From NCBI GenBank assembly GCA_018699955.1, contig JABISG010000034.1:58757-122756 (forward strand): DNA of 64,000 bases. The letters run 5' to 3'. This DNA comes from Planctomycetaceae bacterium (lineage in GTDB: Bacteria; Planctomycetota; Planctomycetia; Planctomycetales; Planctomycetaceae). Position 1 is the first letter of the stretch, and every line of letters begins with the position of its first letter. Position numbers and translations under genes: made by a program. A model generated the notes under the pieces. The model did not search any database. It saw only the letters and a list, made by a program, of their open reading frames with translations, and had not been told where the DNA came from. Below are positions 9,507 to 17,805 of the stretch, piece after piece.

Positions 9507-9522
9507 ACCGCATTCATGCGGT
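9507..9522. repeat. Short palindrome ACCGCAT-TC-ATGCGGT (dispersed family)
   Basis: A perfect 7-bp stem with a 2-nt centre, embedded in a longer sequence that recurs at 52511-52540 (GTCGTGACYGCATTCATGCG shared). Both copies are intergenic. A dispersed planctomycete-type palindromic repeat is the simplest reading. Confidence 0.7.
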
Positions 9523-9620
9523 TTTCTTCGAGCATCCGCCGTTCAGACAGCAATCGGCACTGCTCGGTTCGCGCCGGACGGCCTCGATTGTAGCAGCTTT
9601 ATCAGCAGGCTGCTTTTTTG

Positions 9621-9715
9621 GCGCAAAGACGCGAAAGTGCAAAGATTCGCAAAGAGAATCAATTGCCGTCTTTCAAAAACGGGTCTTCTCCGTGCCTCTG
9701 TGTCTCCGTGGTTCA
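9621..9715. repeat. Paired repeat arms of the 'GCAAAG' type flanking a short spacer
   Basis: The left arm 9621-9656 is built from GCGCAAAGACGCGAAAG and TTCGCAAAGAG. The right part 9685-9715 is a CTCCGTGCCTCTGTGTCTCC type sequence, read inverted. The left arm resembles the inverted-repeat arms at 13237-13384 and 17806-18316. No coding sequence lies between them. The 9468-9746 gap otherwise holds only the palindrome at 9507. Confidence 0.6.
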
Positions 9716-9746
9716 TTTCAACGTCAGTGTTCGTTACGCGATCGCC

Positions 9747-11066
9747 TCATCGCCGCCAGCGCTGATTGAAACTCTGCCCACGGCCGGCGGCAGAACCGGG
9801 CCAACTGTTGTCGGGCTGTGCCGATTCCTTCCAGCCTCCAACATCGACATCAACTTTCTCACCAGCGAAAAACGAAAGTTGATCGGCCGGCCCCCAACCT
9901 TCCTCCACCAGTTCCTCGTCGGTGGTAATGCCGAGCATTCGCTTGACCAGTTGCAGTAAATACAGCGACGCGGCCAACGCAATAATCCCCATGATCGCTA
10001 ACGGGATCAATAACGCACCCATCTCGAAAATGCGTTCCACGCGCGGCCAGATTTGTTGCCAACCGAGCAACATCAGCACGGCTGCCAAACTGAGGTACGG
10101 GCCATACGGAATCTCTCGCTGGCGTTGCACGAATCGGCGAAATGCAATGGCCACCAATGCGCAGAACGGAGCGAGAAAGAAGACGACCACCACCGGTTGC
10201 CAACCCAGGAAGCTGCCAATCATCGCCATCAGAATGACATCGCCGAACCCCATCGCCTCACGGCGCATAATTCCCGCACCAACCAATCGCACGGCCCACA
10301 CCACGCCGCCGCCCACCACCAAACCCGCCAGACTGTTGGCCAATCCGTGCAGGTGTTCCCATTCGGCGATCCAACCGGGGACTTGGGAGGACCCGCCAAA
10401 GAGAATCGGCTTCAGCCACGGCAGCACGGCCCGGGCGGTATCGACGATACTATTATCGTGAAACCAGACCGGCACCAGCCACAGGTTGCCGAAGGCCCAG
10501 GCGCCGAGCACGCCCACACACATTGCCGGCACGGTTGCCCCGTCGGGGATGATCCAGTGGTCGAAGTCGATAAAGGTGGCGACAACCAACGCCTCCACCA
10601 AGACTAAATGATACGCGTACCGCACGTGGAGCAGCACCACTTGCTCCGAGGTCAGCATTGTGGTGACCCCGAGCGTTTGCGACCAGTATTCAGAAAACAG
10701 GCTGCTTCCCGCAACCGTCTCTCCCATCCCCATCGGAATTTCCGCCAGATACAACACCACAAACAACAGTCCGTTGAGAAATTCGATGACCGGATAACGG
10801 GGGGAAATGCGGATGCTGCAGAACCGGCAGCGCCCTCTTAATAGCAGCCAACCCAGCACGGGAATGTTATCGCGCCGCAAAATCTCACGGCTGCAACCGG
10901 GGCAACTCGACGGAGGGCTGACCAACGCCTTCAGTTGCGGCCAAAGATATTCGTTCTGGGGAAACCGATGAATGCAGACGTTCAGAAAGCTGCCGATGAC
11001 CGTGCCGAGCACGAATAACCAGACGATAACGGCGGCATCGCCCATTGGAAAGTTGAACAATCCCAC
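9747..11066 (-). CDS. Prepilin peptidase (A24 family, PilD/GspO-like)
   Basis: A 439-residue inner-membrane aspartic peptidase that cleaves type IV pilin and pseudopilin leaders. The N-terminal GTVIGSFLNVCIHRFP is the DiS_P_DiS signature, followed by paired zinc cysteines CPGC and CRFC in the cytoplasmic loop (absent in some relatives, present here). The two catalytic aspartates are in FIDFDHWIIPDG and GFGDVILMAMIG. Multiple membrane segments follow. The C-terminal tail (about 70 residues after ITTDEELVEEGW) is hydrophilic and unusual for the family. The start is GTG at 11066, 2 bp after the aroK stop, which implies translational coupling; ATG 11045 is an alternative. Confidence 0.93.
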   Translation of the reverse strand: MGLFNFPMGDAAVIVWLFVLGTVIGSFLNVCIHRFPQNEYLWPQLKALVSPPSSCPGCSREILRRDNIPVLGWLLLRGRCRFCSIRISPRYPVIEFLNGLLFVVLYLAEIPMGMGETVAGSSLFSEYWSQTLGVTTMLTSEQVVLLHVRYAYHLVLVEALVVATFIDFDHWIIPDGATVPAMCVGVLGAWAFGNLWLVPVWFHDNSIVDTARAVLPWLKPILFGGSSQVPGWIAEWEHLHGLANSLAGLVVGGGVVWAVRLVGAGIMRREAMGFGDVILMAMIGSFLGWQPVVVVFFLAPFCALVAIAFRRFVQRQREIPYGPYLSLAAVLMLLGWQQIWPRVERIFEMGALLIPLAIMGIIALAASLYLLQLVKRMLGITTDEELVEEGWGPADQLSFFAGEKVDVDVGGWKESAQPDNSWPGSAAGRGQSFNQRWRR

Positions 11067-11068
11067 GA

Positions 11069-11602
11069 TCAGCCATCCTTCTCTGACAGAGGACCGACGG
11101 CGTCCAAAATCTCGGCAATCATCTCATCGACAGTCCAACTGCCGCTGTCGATGGTGCAGGATGCGCATTCGCGGTAAAGCGGTTTTCGCTCGGCCAGCAC
11201 GCGTTCGATTTCTGTGCGGCCGCCGGTCGCCGTCAGATTGGGGCGACGTGTCGACGTGGTCTCGTCGCCGCCGATGCGTGCCGCCAGAATATCGACATCC
11301 GCCGTTAACCAGACAACAGGGCCGGCCGCTTTCATTTGACTGCGGGTCTCTGCATTCAAGATCGCCCCGCCTCCTGCAGCGATGACGAGCCGATCGCTTT
11401 CGAGCAGGTCTTTCATCACTTGCCGTTCCAACTCGCGAAACTTCGGTTCGCCGTCATCGACAAAAATCTTTGCTATGCTCTTGCCGGCCCGTTGTTCAAT
11501 CTCATCGTCGGCATCAACTGCGCACCATCCCAGCCGGTCCGCCAACGGCCCCGCCAGACTGCTTTTGCCGCTACCGCGATATCCGATGAGTGTGATGATC
11601 AT
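11069..11602 (-). CDS. aroK: Shikimate kinase
   Basis: Phosphorylates shikimate with ATP in aromatic amino-acid synthesis. With the ATG at 11602 the 177-residue product starts MIITLIGYRGSGKSS, placing the Walker A loop at residues 7-15. The shikimate-binding DADDEIEQRAG, the GGG loop (IAAGGGAIL) and the lid segment TTSTRRPNLT are present. A TTG six codons upstream is possible but less likely. The gene follows the fused aroDE gene on the same strand, placing three shikimate-pathway steps together, and runs directly into the prepilin peptidase gene. Confidence 0.95.
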   Translation of the reverse strand: MIITLIGYRGSGKSSLAGPLADRLGWCAVDADDEIEQRAGKSIAKIFVDDGEPKFRELERQVMKDLLESDRLVIAAGGGAILNAETRSQMKAAGPVVWLTADVDILAARIGGDETTSTRRPNLTATGGRTEIERVLAERKPLYRECASCTIDSGSWTVDEMIAEILDAVGPLSEKDG

Positions 11603-11698
11603 CCCAATAGCCGTACGCAATTCTGAGCCGAAATCATGGATGGATAGTCCGAGCGGCCGGATCGCTCGCGCGCCAGTCCCTATCTACTACCACTACGT

Positions 11699-13192
11699 TC
11701 AATACGGCCGAATTGGTGAAATCCCTTCGCGGATTGCTTCGCGCATTTTGTCCAGCGGTGCCGAATGTCCGGTGAATAACTCGTATTGTACTGCCGCCTG
11801 CCTGACGAACATTTCGATGCCCGAGACGGTGGTGCAGCTTCGATCGCGGGCGTCTTTCAGCAGCATTGTGGTTTCCGGGTTGTAAACCGTATCGAAGACG
11901 ACCATTCCCTCGCGAAGATAATTCACCGGGAACGGGGTTTCATCGACGTTGGGATGCATGCCGAGCGGCGTGCAGTTGACGACGATGTCGTAAAATCCGG
12001 TGCCTCGATTTTCCCATTTGATGTGTTGGCAACCCAGCTCTTCGGCCAGATCTTTCGCACGGTCGCTGTTGCGGTTGCTGATTGTCACGGCGGCATCGGC
12101 GCGAGCCAGCCCCAATCCGATGGCACGGGCCACGCCACCGGCACCGAGCATCAACACTTTGCGTCCGCTGATCGAGGCATTGCCGGGGGAATGTTGTTCC
12201 AGTCCCAACCGAATCGAAGCCATTGCCGCCTCGTAGTCGGTGTTGGTGGCTGTCCAACTGCCGTCCGATTCGCGGTAAAGCGTATTGGCCGCCCCGATTG
12301 CGGTGGCGGCATCGGTCGCCTGTGAAGCGAGTTCCAACGCCGCTTCCTTGTGCGGAATCGTCACGCTGTAACCCTGCACGTTCAGCCAGCGATACGCGTC
12401 GAGCGTTTTCGGCAGCGTGTCGCGAGGAACGCGAAACGGAAAGTAGACGGCATTGATTCCCTGCTCGCGAAATGCTGTGTTGTGTATCAGCGGTGAAAGG
12501 CTGTGCGAGATGGGATCCCCCAGTACGCCGTACACCTGCGTGTCGGCGTTGATGTCGTCGTAGCGATAGATGTGCCGCATGGCATCGAACGAAAGTTGCC
12601 CCGGTCCCATCTCCCGTTCGCTGCTGAAGGTTGCGTAGGTGATTGGGGAACCGTATTTCCCACAAAGTACGCGGCTGACAACACCGAGTTCCCCCATGCA
12701 AAAACCGATGGTGGGAACTTTCGCCTTATCGACCAATTGCAGCATACGGACAATGTCGCTCGGCGTGTTGGCCATCGTCACAAATTTGACGATGTCCGGA
12801 TCGCATTCGCACAGTTTTTCGTGAACCTCTTCCAGATTGTTCGGCGTCTCATCGAAATTGTGGTGGCTGACGATCCGCTTCGTCTCGCCGTAACGCGGGA
12901 TCTGACCGGCGACATCGTCTTCCAGATCGACGTATTCCACCCCGGCCACAATTGCCGACCGCAGCAGCGCCAATCTTTGCTCTTCGGTTCCCCGCCAACG
13001 CCCGCGATCACTCTTCCGCCGACAGGTCACAATGCAGGGAGTTGGACGGTCGGCCAGCAGACGACTGAAATCGGGCATCCGCGACAGCCAGTCGATGCGC
13101 AATTCGACCAACTCCGCCCCTCGCTCCGCCAGAGCGCGGTGCTCGAGAACAACCATCTTATGCCGGGTTCGACCAATGCTGACGCAAATCAT
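11699..13192 (-). CDS. aroDE: Bifunctional type I 3-dehydroquinate dehydratase / shikimate dehydrogenase
   Basis: A 497-residue fusion of two consecutive shikimate-pathway enzymes. Residues 1-215 form a type I dehydroquinase: Schiff-base Lys136 in DIVKFVTMA and catalytic His110 in RIVSHHNFDET. Residues 218-497 form an NADP-dependent shikimate dehydrogenase: substrate site GDPISHSLSPLIHN, catalytic Lys282 in TIPHKEAAL, and Rossmann loop GAGGVARAIGLGLA. Fused AroDE is known from plants and some bacteria, including planctomycetes and chlamydiae. It lies upstream of aroK with a 96-bp gap. Confidence 0.95.
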   Translation of the reverse strand: MICVSIGRTRHKMVVLEHRALAERGAELVELRIDWLSRMPDFSRLLADRPTPCIVTCRRKSDRGRWRGTEEQRLALLRSAIVAGVEYVDLEDDVAGQIPRYGETKRIVSHHNFDETPNNLEEVHEKLCECDPDIVKFVTMANTPSDIVRMLQLVDKAKVPTIGFCMGELGVVSRVLCGKYGSPITYATFSSEREMGPGQLSFDAMRHIYRYDDINADTQVYGVLGDPISHSLSPLIHNTAFREQGINAVYFPFRVPRDTLPKTLDAYRWLNVQGYSVTIPHKEAALELASQATDAATAIGAANTLYRESDGSWTATNTDYEAAMASIRLGLEQHSPGNASISGRKVLMLGAGGVARAIGLGLARADAAVTISNRNSDRAKDLAEELGCQHIKWENRGTGFYDIVVNCTPLGMHPNVDETPFPVNYLREGMVVFDTVYNPETTMLLKDARDRSCTTVSGIEMFVRQAAVQYELFTGHSAPLDKMREAIREGISPIRPY

Positions 13193-13236
13193 GGATTCAA
13201 ATTCACAGACTCAGGGTGATTCAAGAAAGCGATTCT

Positions 13237-13384
13237 GACGCAAAGGCGCAGAGTTTCGCAAAGAAACAAAAAAGAAATCGAACTGGGTATAGCAGGGGAT
13301 TAAGAATGAGGTGACAAAACCGGACAATCTTTCTTCACTCTTTTCTCTCTTTGCGAAATCTTTGCATCTCTGCGCCTTTGCGTC
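13237..13384. repeat. Inverted-repeat element without ORF (relative of the GxxExxY element)
   Basis: The left arm 13237-13266 and right arm 13349-13384 are reverse complements over GACGCAAAGGCGCAGAG and TTTCGCAAAGA, interrupted by a 9-nt insertion (TCTTTGCAT) in the right arm. The roughly 80 bp between the arms has no open frame of note. Arm composition and order match the repeats around the GxxExxY gene at 17858. It fills the mutL-aroDE spacer. Confidence 0.75.
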
Positions 13385-13410
13385 AAAAAAACGAGACTCA
13401 ATCAACAGCC

Positions 13411-15330
13411 TTATCCCAATCGCCCGAATTGCCGGTCGAGTTCGGCGCGGCTGAGGTTGAGTGCGGTTGGGCGGCCGTGCGGACAGTGGTGGGCGTCGTC
13501 GATCAGGTGTCTTTGTTCGAGCAGACTTTCGATCTCTTCCGCTGCAAGCCGGTCGCCCGACTTCACCGCCGCCTTGCATGCCATCATATGCAACAAACTG
13601 TCCAGTATATCACGTCGCGACGGGTTTTTCTCGGGACTGTCCAACCGCTCGGCGACGTCGCGCACCAGACGCGGATAATCGGCCCGCTGCAAAATGGCCG
13701 GGTATGCCGACAGTAACACTGTTCCCTTGCCGAACTCTTCGACTTCAAATCCGAGTTCGGCCAGCACCTCGCGATGCTCAATCAGCAATGCGGCCTCGCC
13801 GGGACTGACATCGACTGTTTCGGGGACCAGCATCCGCTGCGACTCGACGGCCCCCTCGAGAACTCGGTGCCGCAGGTGTTCGTACATCACGCGCTCGTGC
13901 AGCGCATGCTGATCGATGAGGGTGATGCCCTCGGTGGTTTCGACGACGAGATAGCAATCGTGAATCTGCATCGCCCGGTATTGTCCCGCCTGCAGCGGTC
14001 CCGGATTCTCACCGGCTTCTCCAACCGGTGATTGGTCGCCGCTTCCAGTGAATGTCGCAGCGGGCGCGAAACTCTGGCCGGCATCACTGTCGGCTGCTGA
14101 CGGGCTGGGAATCACCGATGTCGGGGCATTCCCAATGTCATTCGCAATTTGCGGGCGATCAGCCGCGAAGTCCATCGGCGGAGGCAAAGGCGGTAATGAT
14201 TCGCCTCTTGGGGGTGGTGGCTGAACCGTCAATTGCTGTTTGGCCCAGTCGACCAACTCCAATTGCAGTTTTCGCTGTTCGGCAGGATCGGGTGGTGGAG
14301 CAGGCTGGGCCGGCTTACGAAACGACATTTCCGAGTCGAGATCCATCGACAGAAACTTCGTCCGTAGCGCCGACAGCAGTTGGCGATACAACTGCTGGCC
14401 ATCACGGAACCGCACTTCGGCCTTTGTGGGGTGGACGTTCACATCCACCTGATCGGCGGGCATCTCCAGAAACAGGACGGCGATGGGAAAGCGGCCGGTC
14501 ATCAACAGGCCGCGATACGCTTCGCCCAGCGCGTGTTGCAGGCTGCGGTCCTGAATCCAGCGGCCGTTAAGAAACAGGTACTGCCCCTTCCGCGTCGACT
14601 TGCTCTGGCTGGGATGTGCCACATAGCCCCATAGCCTGACGTCGTCAATTTGCGACTCGACCCAGATGAATTGGTCGCCCATCTTCTCACCGAAGAACAG
14701 GCGAATGCGATCGATGAGTTGGTCGGCAGCCGGAAGTTCGTACACCGTTTTGCCGTTGTGACGCAGCACCGCGTGCAGTCGCGGATTGGCCAAAACGATG
14801 CGGGAGAACTGCTCGCTGATGTGTCCGAATTCGGTAGCCGCCGTCCGCAGAAATTTTCGCCGCACCGGCGTGTTGGAAAACAGCTGGCTGACTTCGACCA
14901 GCGTGCCTGGAGGAGAGCCGCACGATTGCGGCCGACCCGTTTCGCCGCAATTGACTTCCAGTTCGATTCCCGTTTCAGACTGACGAGTACGACTGCGGAC
15001 GCGAAATCGACTGACCGAGGCAATCGAAGCGAGTGCCTCGCCGCGAAAACCCATCGTCTGCACGCGAAACAGATCGTCGGCCGAGCGAATCTTGCTGGTG
15101 GCGTGGCTGGTCACCGCCAGCAGCAGGTCGTCCGGCTCGATCCCTTCGCCGTCATCGACCACACGGATCAATTCCGCACCACCCTGGGCCACATCGACTT
15201 CCACCCGCGTGGCCAGCGCGTCCATGCTGTTTTCGAGGAGTTCCTTGACGACGCTGGCTGGTCGTTCGATCACTTCGCCGGCAGCGATTTGATTGACCAC
15301 ACCCGCGTCGAGCTGTTGTATGCGCGGCAT
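13411..15330 (-). CDS. mutL: DNA mismatch repair protein MutL
   Basis: A 639-residue mismatch-repair ATPase that couples MutS recognition to strand incision. The GHKL ATPase motifs are intact at the N-terminus: NQIAAGEVIERP, KELLENSMDA, VDDGEGI and TMGFRGEALASI. The linker (about 345-430) is Pro-rich and disordered. The C-terminal domain has DQHALHERVMYE near residue 473, matching the DQHA(x)2E(x)4E endonuclease motif found in MutL of bacteria without MutH, and ACKAAVKSG and CPHGRPT metal-site motifs. So it is expected to nick DNA itself. It heads the minus-strand block and diverges from the CPBP gene at 15584. Confidence 0.97.
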   Translation of the reverse strand: MPRIQQLDAGVVNQIAAGEVIERPASVVKELLENSMDALATRVEVDVAQGGAELIRVVDDGEGIEPDDLLLAVTSHATSKIRSADDLFRVQTMGFRGEALASIASVSRFRVRSRTRQSETGIELEVNCGETGRPQSCGSPPGTLVEVSQLFSNTPVRRKFLRTAATEFGHISEQFSRIVLANPRLHAVLRHNGKTVYELPAADQLIDRIRLFFGEKMGDQFIWVESQIDDVRLWGYVAHPSQSKSTRKGQYLFLNGRWIQDRSLQHALGEAYRGLLMTGRFPIAVLFLEMPADQVDVNVHPTKAEVRFRDGQQLYRQLLSALRTKFLSMDLDSEMSFRKPAQPAPPPDPAEQRKLQLELVDWAKQQLTVQPPPPRGESLPPLPPPMDFAADRPQIANDIGNAPTSVIPSPSAADSDAGQSFAPAATFTGSGDQSPVGEAGENPGPLQAGQYRAMQIHDCYLVVETTEGITLIDQHALHERVMYEHLRHRVLEGAVESQRMLVPETVDVSPGEAALLIEHREVLAELGFEVEEFGKGTVLLSAYPAILQRADYPRLVRDVAERLDSPEKNPSRRDILDSLLHMMACKAAVKSGDRLAAEEIESLLEQRHLIDDAHHCPHGRPTALNLSRAELDRQFGRLG

Positions 15331-15385
15331 CGACTAAGAATATCGAAGCGCCCTCACGGAATCAACGAACGTCACACTGTAAAGC

Positions 15386-15402
15386 CGCGACCAGTGGTCG
15401 CG
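15386..15402. promoter_or_regulatory. Perfect 17-bp palindrome between divergent mutL and CPBP genes
   Basis: CGCGACCA-G-TGGTCGCG, 8-bp arms around one base, lies 56 bp upstream of mutL and about 180 bp upstream of the CPBP gene. It could be an operator or simply another dispersed palindrome; no second copy was noticed in this window. Confidence 0.45.
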
Positions 15403-15583
15403 CCGCCGCACTCTCCGTTTCCAACGTCGGTGGAACCGCGAAACCGCAAGCGACGTTCGCCTGACTGCATTGCATTGGCCGGCTTCACAACCGACACTTT
15501 GCTTCGCACATAATGAGGCGGTTCCGGCGTCCGGGATTCGGATTTCGACCTTCGACCATTCACAATTTGCCTGCGGTCCCACC

Positions 15584-16387
15584 GTGTCATTTGACCTCAT
15601 CGACCTATTCCCCAACCTGCTGACGCTTAGCAGCCTGGCACTTTGGGCGTGGATTTTGTTGAGATGGCGAAAAGGGGAACCCCCGCTCGCCTACCGCGAC
15701 CGGCCCGATGCATCACTCGATGTGTTCACGGTACTGGCCGTGCTGTTCCTATGGTTGATGGTGCCGCCATGCGTTCACCAGTTCATGCAACCGACGGTCG
15801 CGCCGTCGTTGCACAACGTCCGCCTTTCCTGTGTCAGCGGCGTTTTGACCCTGCTGGGCTTCATGGCGACGTTATTCGCCGCCAGCGGTTACCGACCGCA
15901 CGAACTCGGTATCGGCCTGAAGCAATGGGCCGACGATCTCCGCGACGGTGGAGTCGGTTATCTGGCAGCGTTTCTGCCGGTCTTTCTCGTTCTGCTCGCG
16001 ACAAAGCCTCTGCGCAGTGAGCCGACGATGCATCCGTTCCTGAAAGTGCTGCAGAAATATCCGCAAACATCAACGGTCTTGTGGATGATTCTCGTCGCGG
16101 TGGTGATTGCCCCGCTGCTGGAAGAGTTGCTGTTCCGAGTTGTGCTGCAAGGCGCGCTGACGAAACGCGTTGGTCCAAAGTGGTCCATTCCGTTGGTCGC
16201 GGTTGCATTCAGTGCAGTACATTCCTGGCCCGACTCGTTGGCGTTGATTCCGTTGGCGTTGGTGCTCGGCTACGTCTACCACCGGCGGCACAGTTACCTC
16301 GCCGTGGTCGTTTTGCATGCGATCTTCAACGCAACGAATCTCGTATTTGCGCTGTTGAGCGCTGAGAACGCGCCGGCCGGAAGTTGA
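15584..16387 (+). CDS. CPBP-family intramembrane protease (CAAX prenyl protease/abortive-infection-like)
   Basis: A 267-residue multi-pass membrane protein. The three CPBP motifs are present: EELLFRVVLQG (glutamates plus Arg), a His in FSAVHSWPDS, and HAIFNATNLVF near the C-terminus. These form the metal-dependent active site of the Abi/CAAX protease superfamily. About six to seven membrane segments are visible. The substrate is unknown; bacterial members do anything from bacteriocin self-immunity to protein processing. No ATG start exists: the frame opens with a TTG at 15470, but the GTG at 15584 is preferred because the 38 upstream codons look non-coding. Confidence 0.85.
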   Translation: MSFDLIDLFPNLLTLSSLALWAWILLRWRKGEPPLAYRDRPDASLDVFTVLAVLFLWLMVPPCVHQFMQPTVAPSLHNVRLSCVSGVLTLLGFMATLFAASGYRPHELGIGLKQWADDLRDGGVGYLAAFLPVFLVLLATKPLRSEPTMHPFLKVLQKYPQTSTVLWMILVAVVIAPLLEELLFRVVLQGALTKRVGPKWSIPLVAVAFSAVHSWPDSLALIPLALVLGYVYHRRHSYLAVVVLHAIFNATNLVFALLSAENAPAGS

Positions 16388-16419
16388 ATGTTTTCCCACG
16401 GCCCCCATAATGGCTACTT

Positions 16420-16477
16420 ACCAGCCCGTCGCGCAAGCAAGGGTCTACGGAAACCTTCGCTTGCGCGACGGGCTGGT
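16420..16477. repeat. 19-bp inverted repeat hairpin (CTTGCGCGACGGGCTGG family)
   Basis: The arms 16420-16438 and 16459-16477 are perfect reverse complements over 19 bp (ACCAGCCCGTCGCGCAAGC) with a 20-nt loop. A third, single arm of the same family is at 22251-22275. The hairpin lies between the CPBP stop and the tyrS start and could act as a transcription barrier, but there is no T tract. Confidence 0.85.
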
Positions 16478-16513
16478 TCCCTTGTGTTAATCCAACCCGC
16501 AAAGACATCGACC

Positions 16514-17743
16514 ATGCAATTCCCGCCCGTTGAAGAACAGCTCGCCATCATTCGTCGTGGCGTTGAGAAGATTGTTCCCGAAGAACAGTTGGCCAAGAAG
16601 CTGCAACACAGCCGCGACACCGGCACGCCGCTGCGCGTCAAATATGGCATCGATCCCACCGGCATCGACGTGCATTTGGGACACACGGTTCCGCTGCGGA
16701 AGATGCGGCAGTTTCAGCAATTGGGGCATCAAACTGTCATCATCATCGGCAATTATACGGCGTTGGTAGGCGATCCCAGCGGACGCGATGAAACCCGCGC
16801 CCGACTGACGGCTGAGCAGGTGGAAGCGAACGCCGTCGATTATCTCAATCAGGTCGGCAAGGTCCTCGACCTCTCGCAGGCCGAGGTGATCCGCAACGGC
16901 GAATGGTTTTCCAAAATGGCGTTCGCCGAGATCCTGGAATTGTGCGGCCGGGTGACGGTCGCGCAGCTTCTGACCCGCGAGGACTTCGCCAAACGGTATA
17001 AGGCCGAGCAACCAATCTACCTGCACGAATGCCTGTACCCGGTGATGCAGGCGTGGGACTCGGTCGAAATCCGCTCCGACATCGAACTGGGCGGCACCGA
17101 GCAACTTTACAGTTTCATGCTGGCCCGCGATCTGCAACGGCAGCAGAAACTGCCCGAGCAAATCGGCATCATGTCCCCCATTCTCGTCGGCCTCGACGGC
17201 AAAAAACGAATGGGCAAAAGCCTGGGCAACTACATTGGCATCAGCGAATCGCCGTATGAGATGATGAAAAAATTCATGCAGCTCCCCGACGACTGCATGC
17301 GGATGTATTACGAATTACTGACCGACGTCGACATCGACGAAGTCAACACCCTGCTGGCCGGCCATCCCAAAGAAGCAAAAGTCACACTGGCCAAATCGAT
17401 CATCGGTGAATACCACGATGAAACATCTGCCGAAGAAGCGGCCGCGCGCTGGCAGCGGGAGATTGGCGGGAAGGAAATGCAGTCGGACATTTCGGAAGGA
17501 TTTCTGAATGAAGACCTGCTTGACGAAAATGGCTGCATGCAGGCCGCATTGTTGTTGAAAGAACTCGATCTTGTCCCATCAACCAGCGAAGCGATGCGGC
17601 GTATCAAGGGCAATGCAGCCTTTGTGATAATTGGTGACGAGAAAACCAGGATTAACGACCGCAGTGAGTTGATCCGGGTTGTCGAAGGGATGATCGTTCG
17701 TGCTGGCAAGAAGGATTTGAAGAGAGTCAAATTCATGGACTAA
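16514..17743 (+). CDS. tyrS: Tyrosyl-tRNA synthetase
   Basis: A class I aminoacyl-tRNA synthetase charging tRNA-Tyr. With the ATG at 16514 the product is 409 residues, normal for the family. The HIGH-type motif is HLGHTVPLRK, and the KMSKS-type loop is KKRMGKSLGN. The tRNA-binding helical region follows, and a C-terminal S4 RNA-binding domain starts near residue 345 (STSEAMRRIKGNAAF). The upstream frame from 16388 is part of the repeat hairpin, not coding. Confidence 0.96.
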   Translation: MQFPPVEEQLAIIRRGVEKIVPEEQLAKKLQHSRDTGTPLRVKYGIDPTGIDVHLGHTVPLRKMRQFQQLGHQTVIIIGNYTALVGDPSGRDETRARLTAEQVEANAVDYLNQVGKVLDLSQAEVIRNGEWFSKMAFAEILELCGRVTVAQLLTREDFAKRYKAEQPIYLHECLYPVMQAWDSVEIRSDIELGGTEQLYSFMLARDLQRQQKLPEQIGIMSPILVGLDGKKRMGKSLGNYIGISESPYEMMKKFMQLPDDCMRMYYELLTDVDIDEVNTLLAGHPKEAKVTLAKSIIGEYHDETSAEEAAARWQREIGGKEMQSDISEGFLNEDLLDENGCMQAALLLKELDLVPSTSEAMRRIKGNAAFVIIGDEKTRINDRSELIRVVEGMIVRAGKKDLKRVKFMD

Positions 17744-17805
17744 GAAGGAAAATGACCGCAGATTGCCTTCTCCGGCCCGCGCATCCGGGTCAGCAAGAAA
17801 AGATT

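Noticed and set aside
11940..12701. A 253-codon frame overlapping aroDE
   Set aside because: The aroDE frame has all catalytic residues of both enzymes; the alternative frame is a shadow on the same strand.
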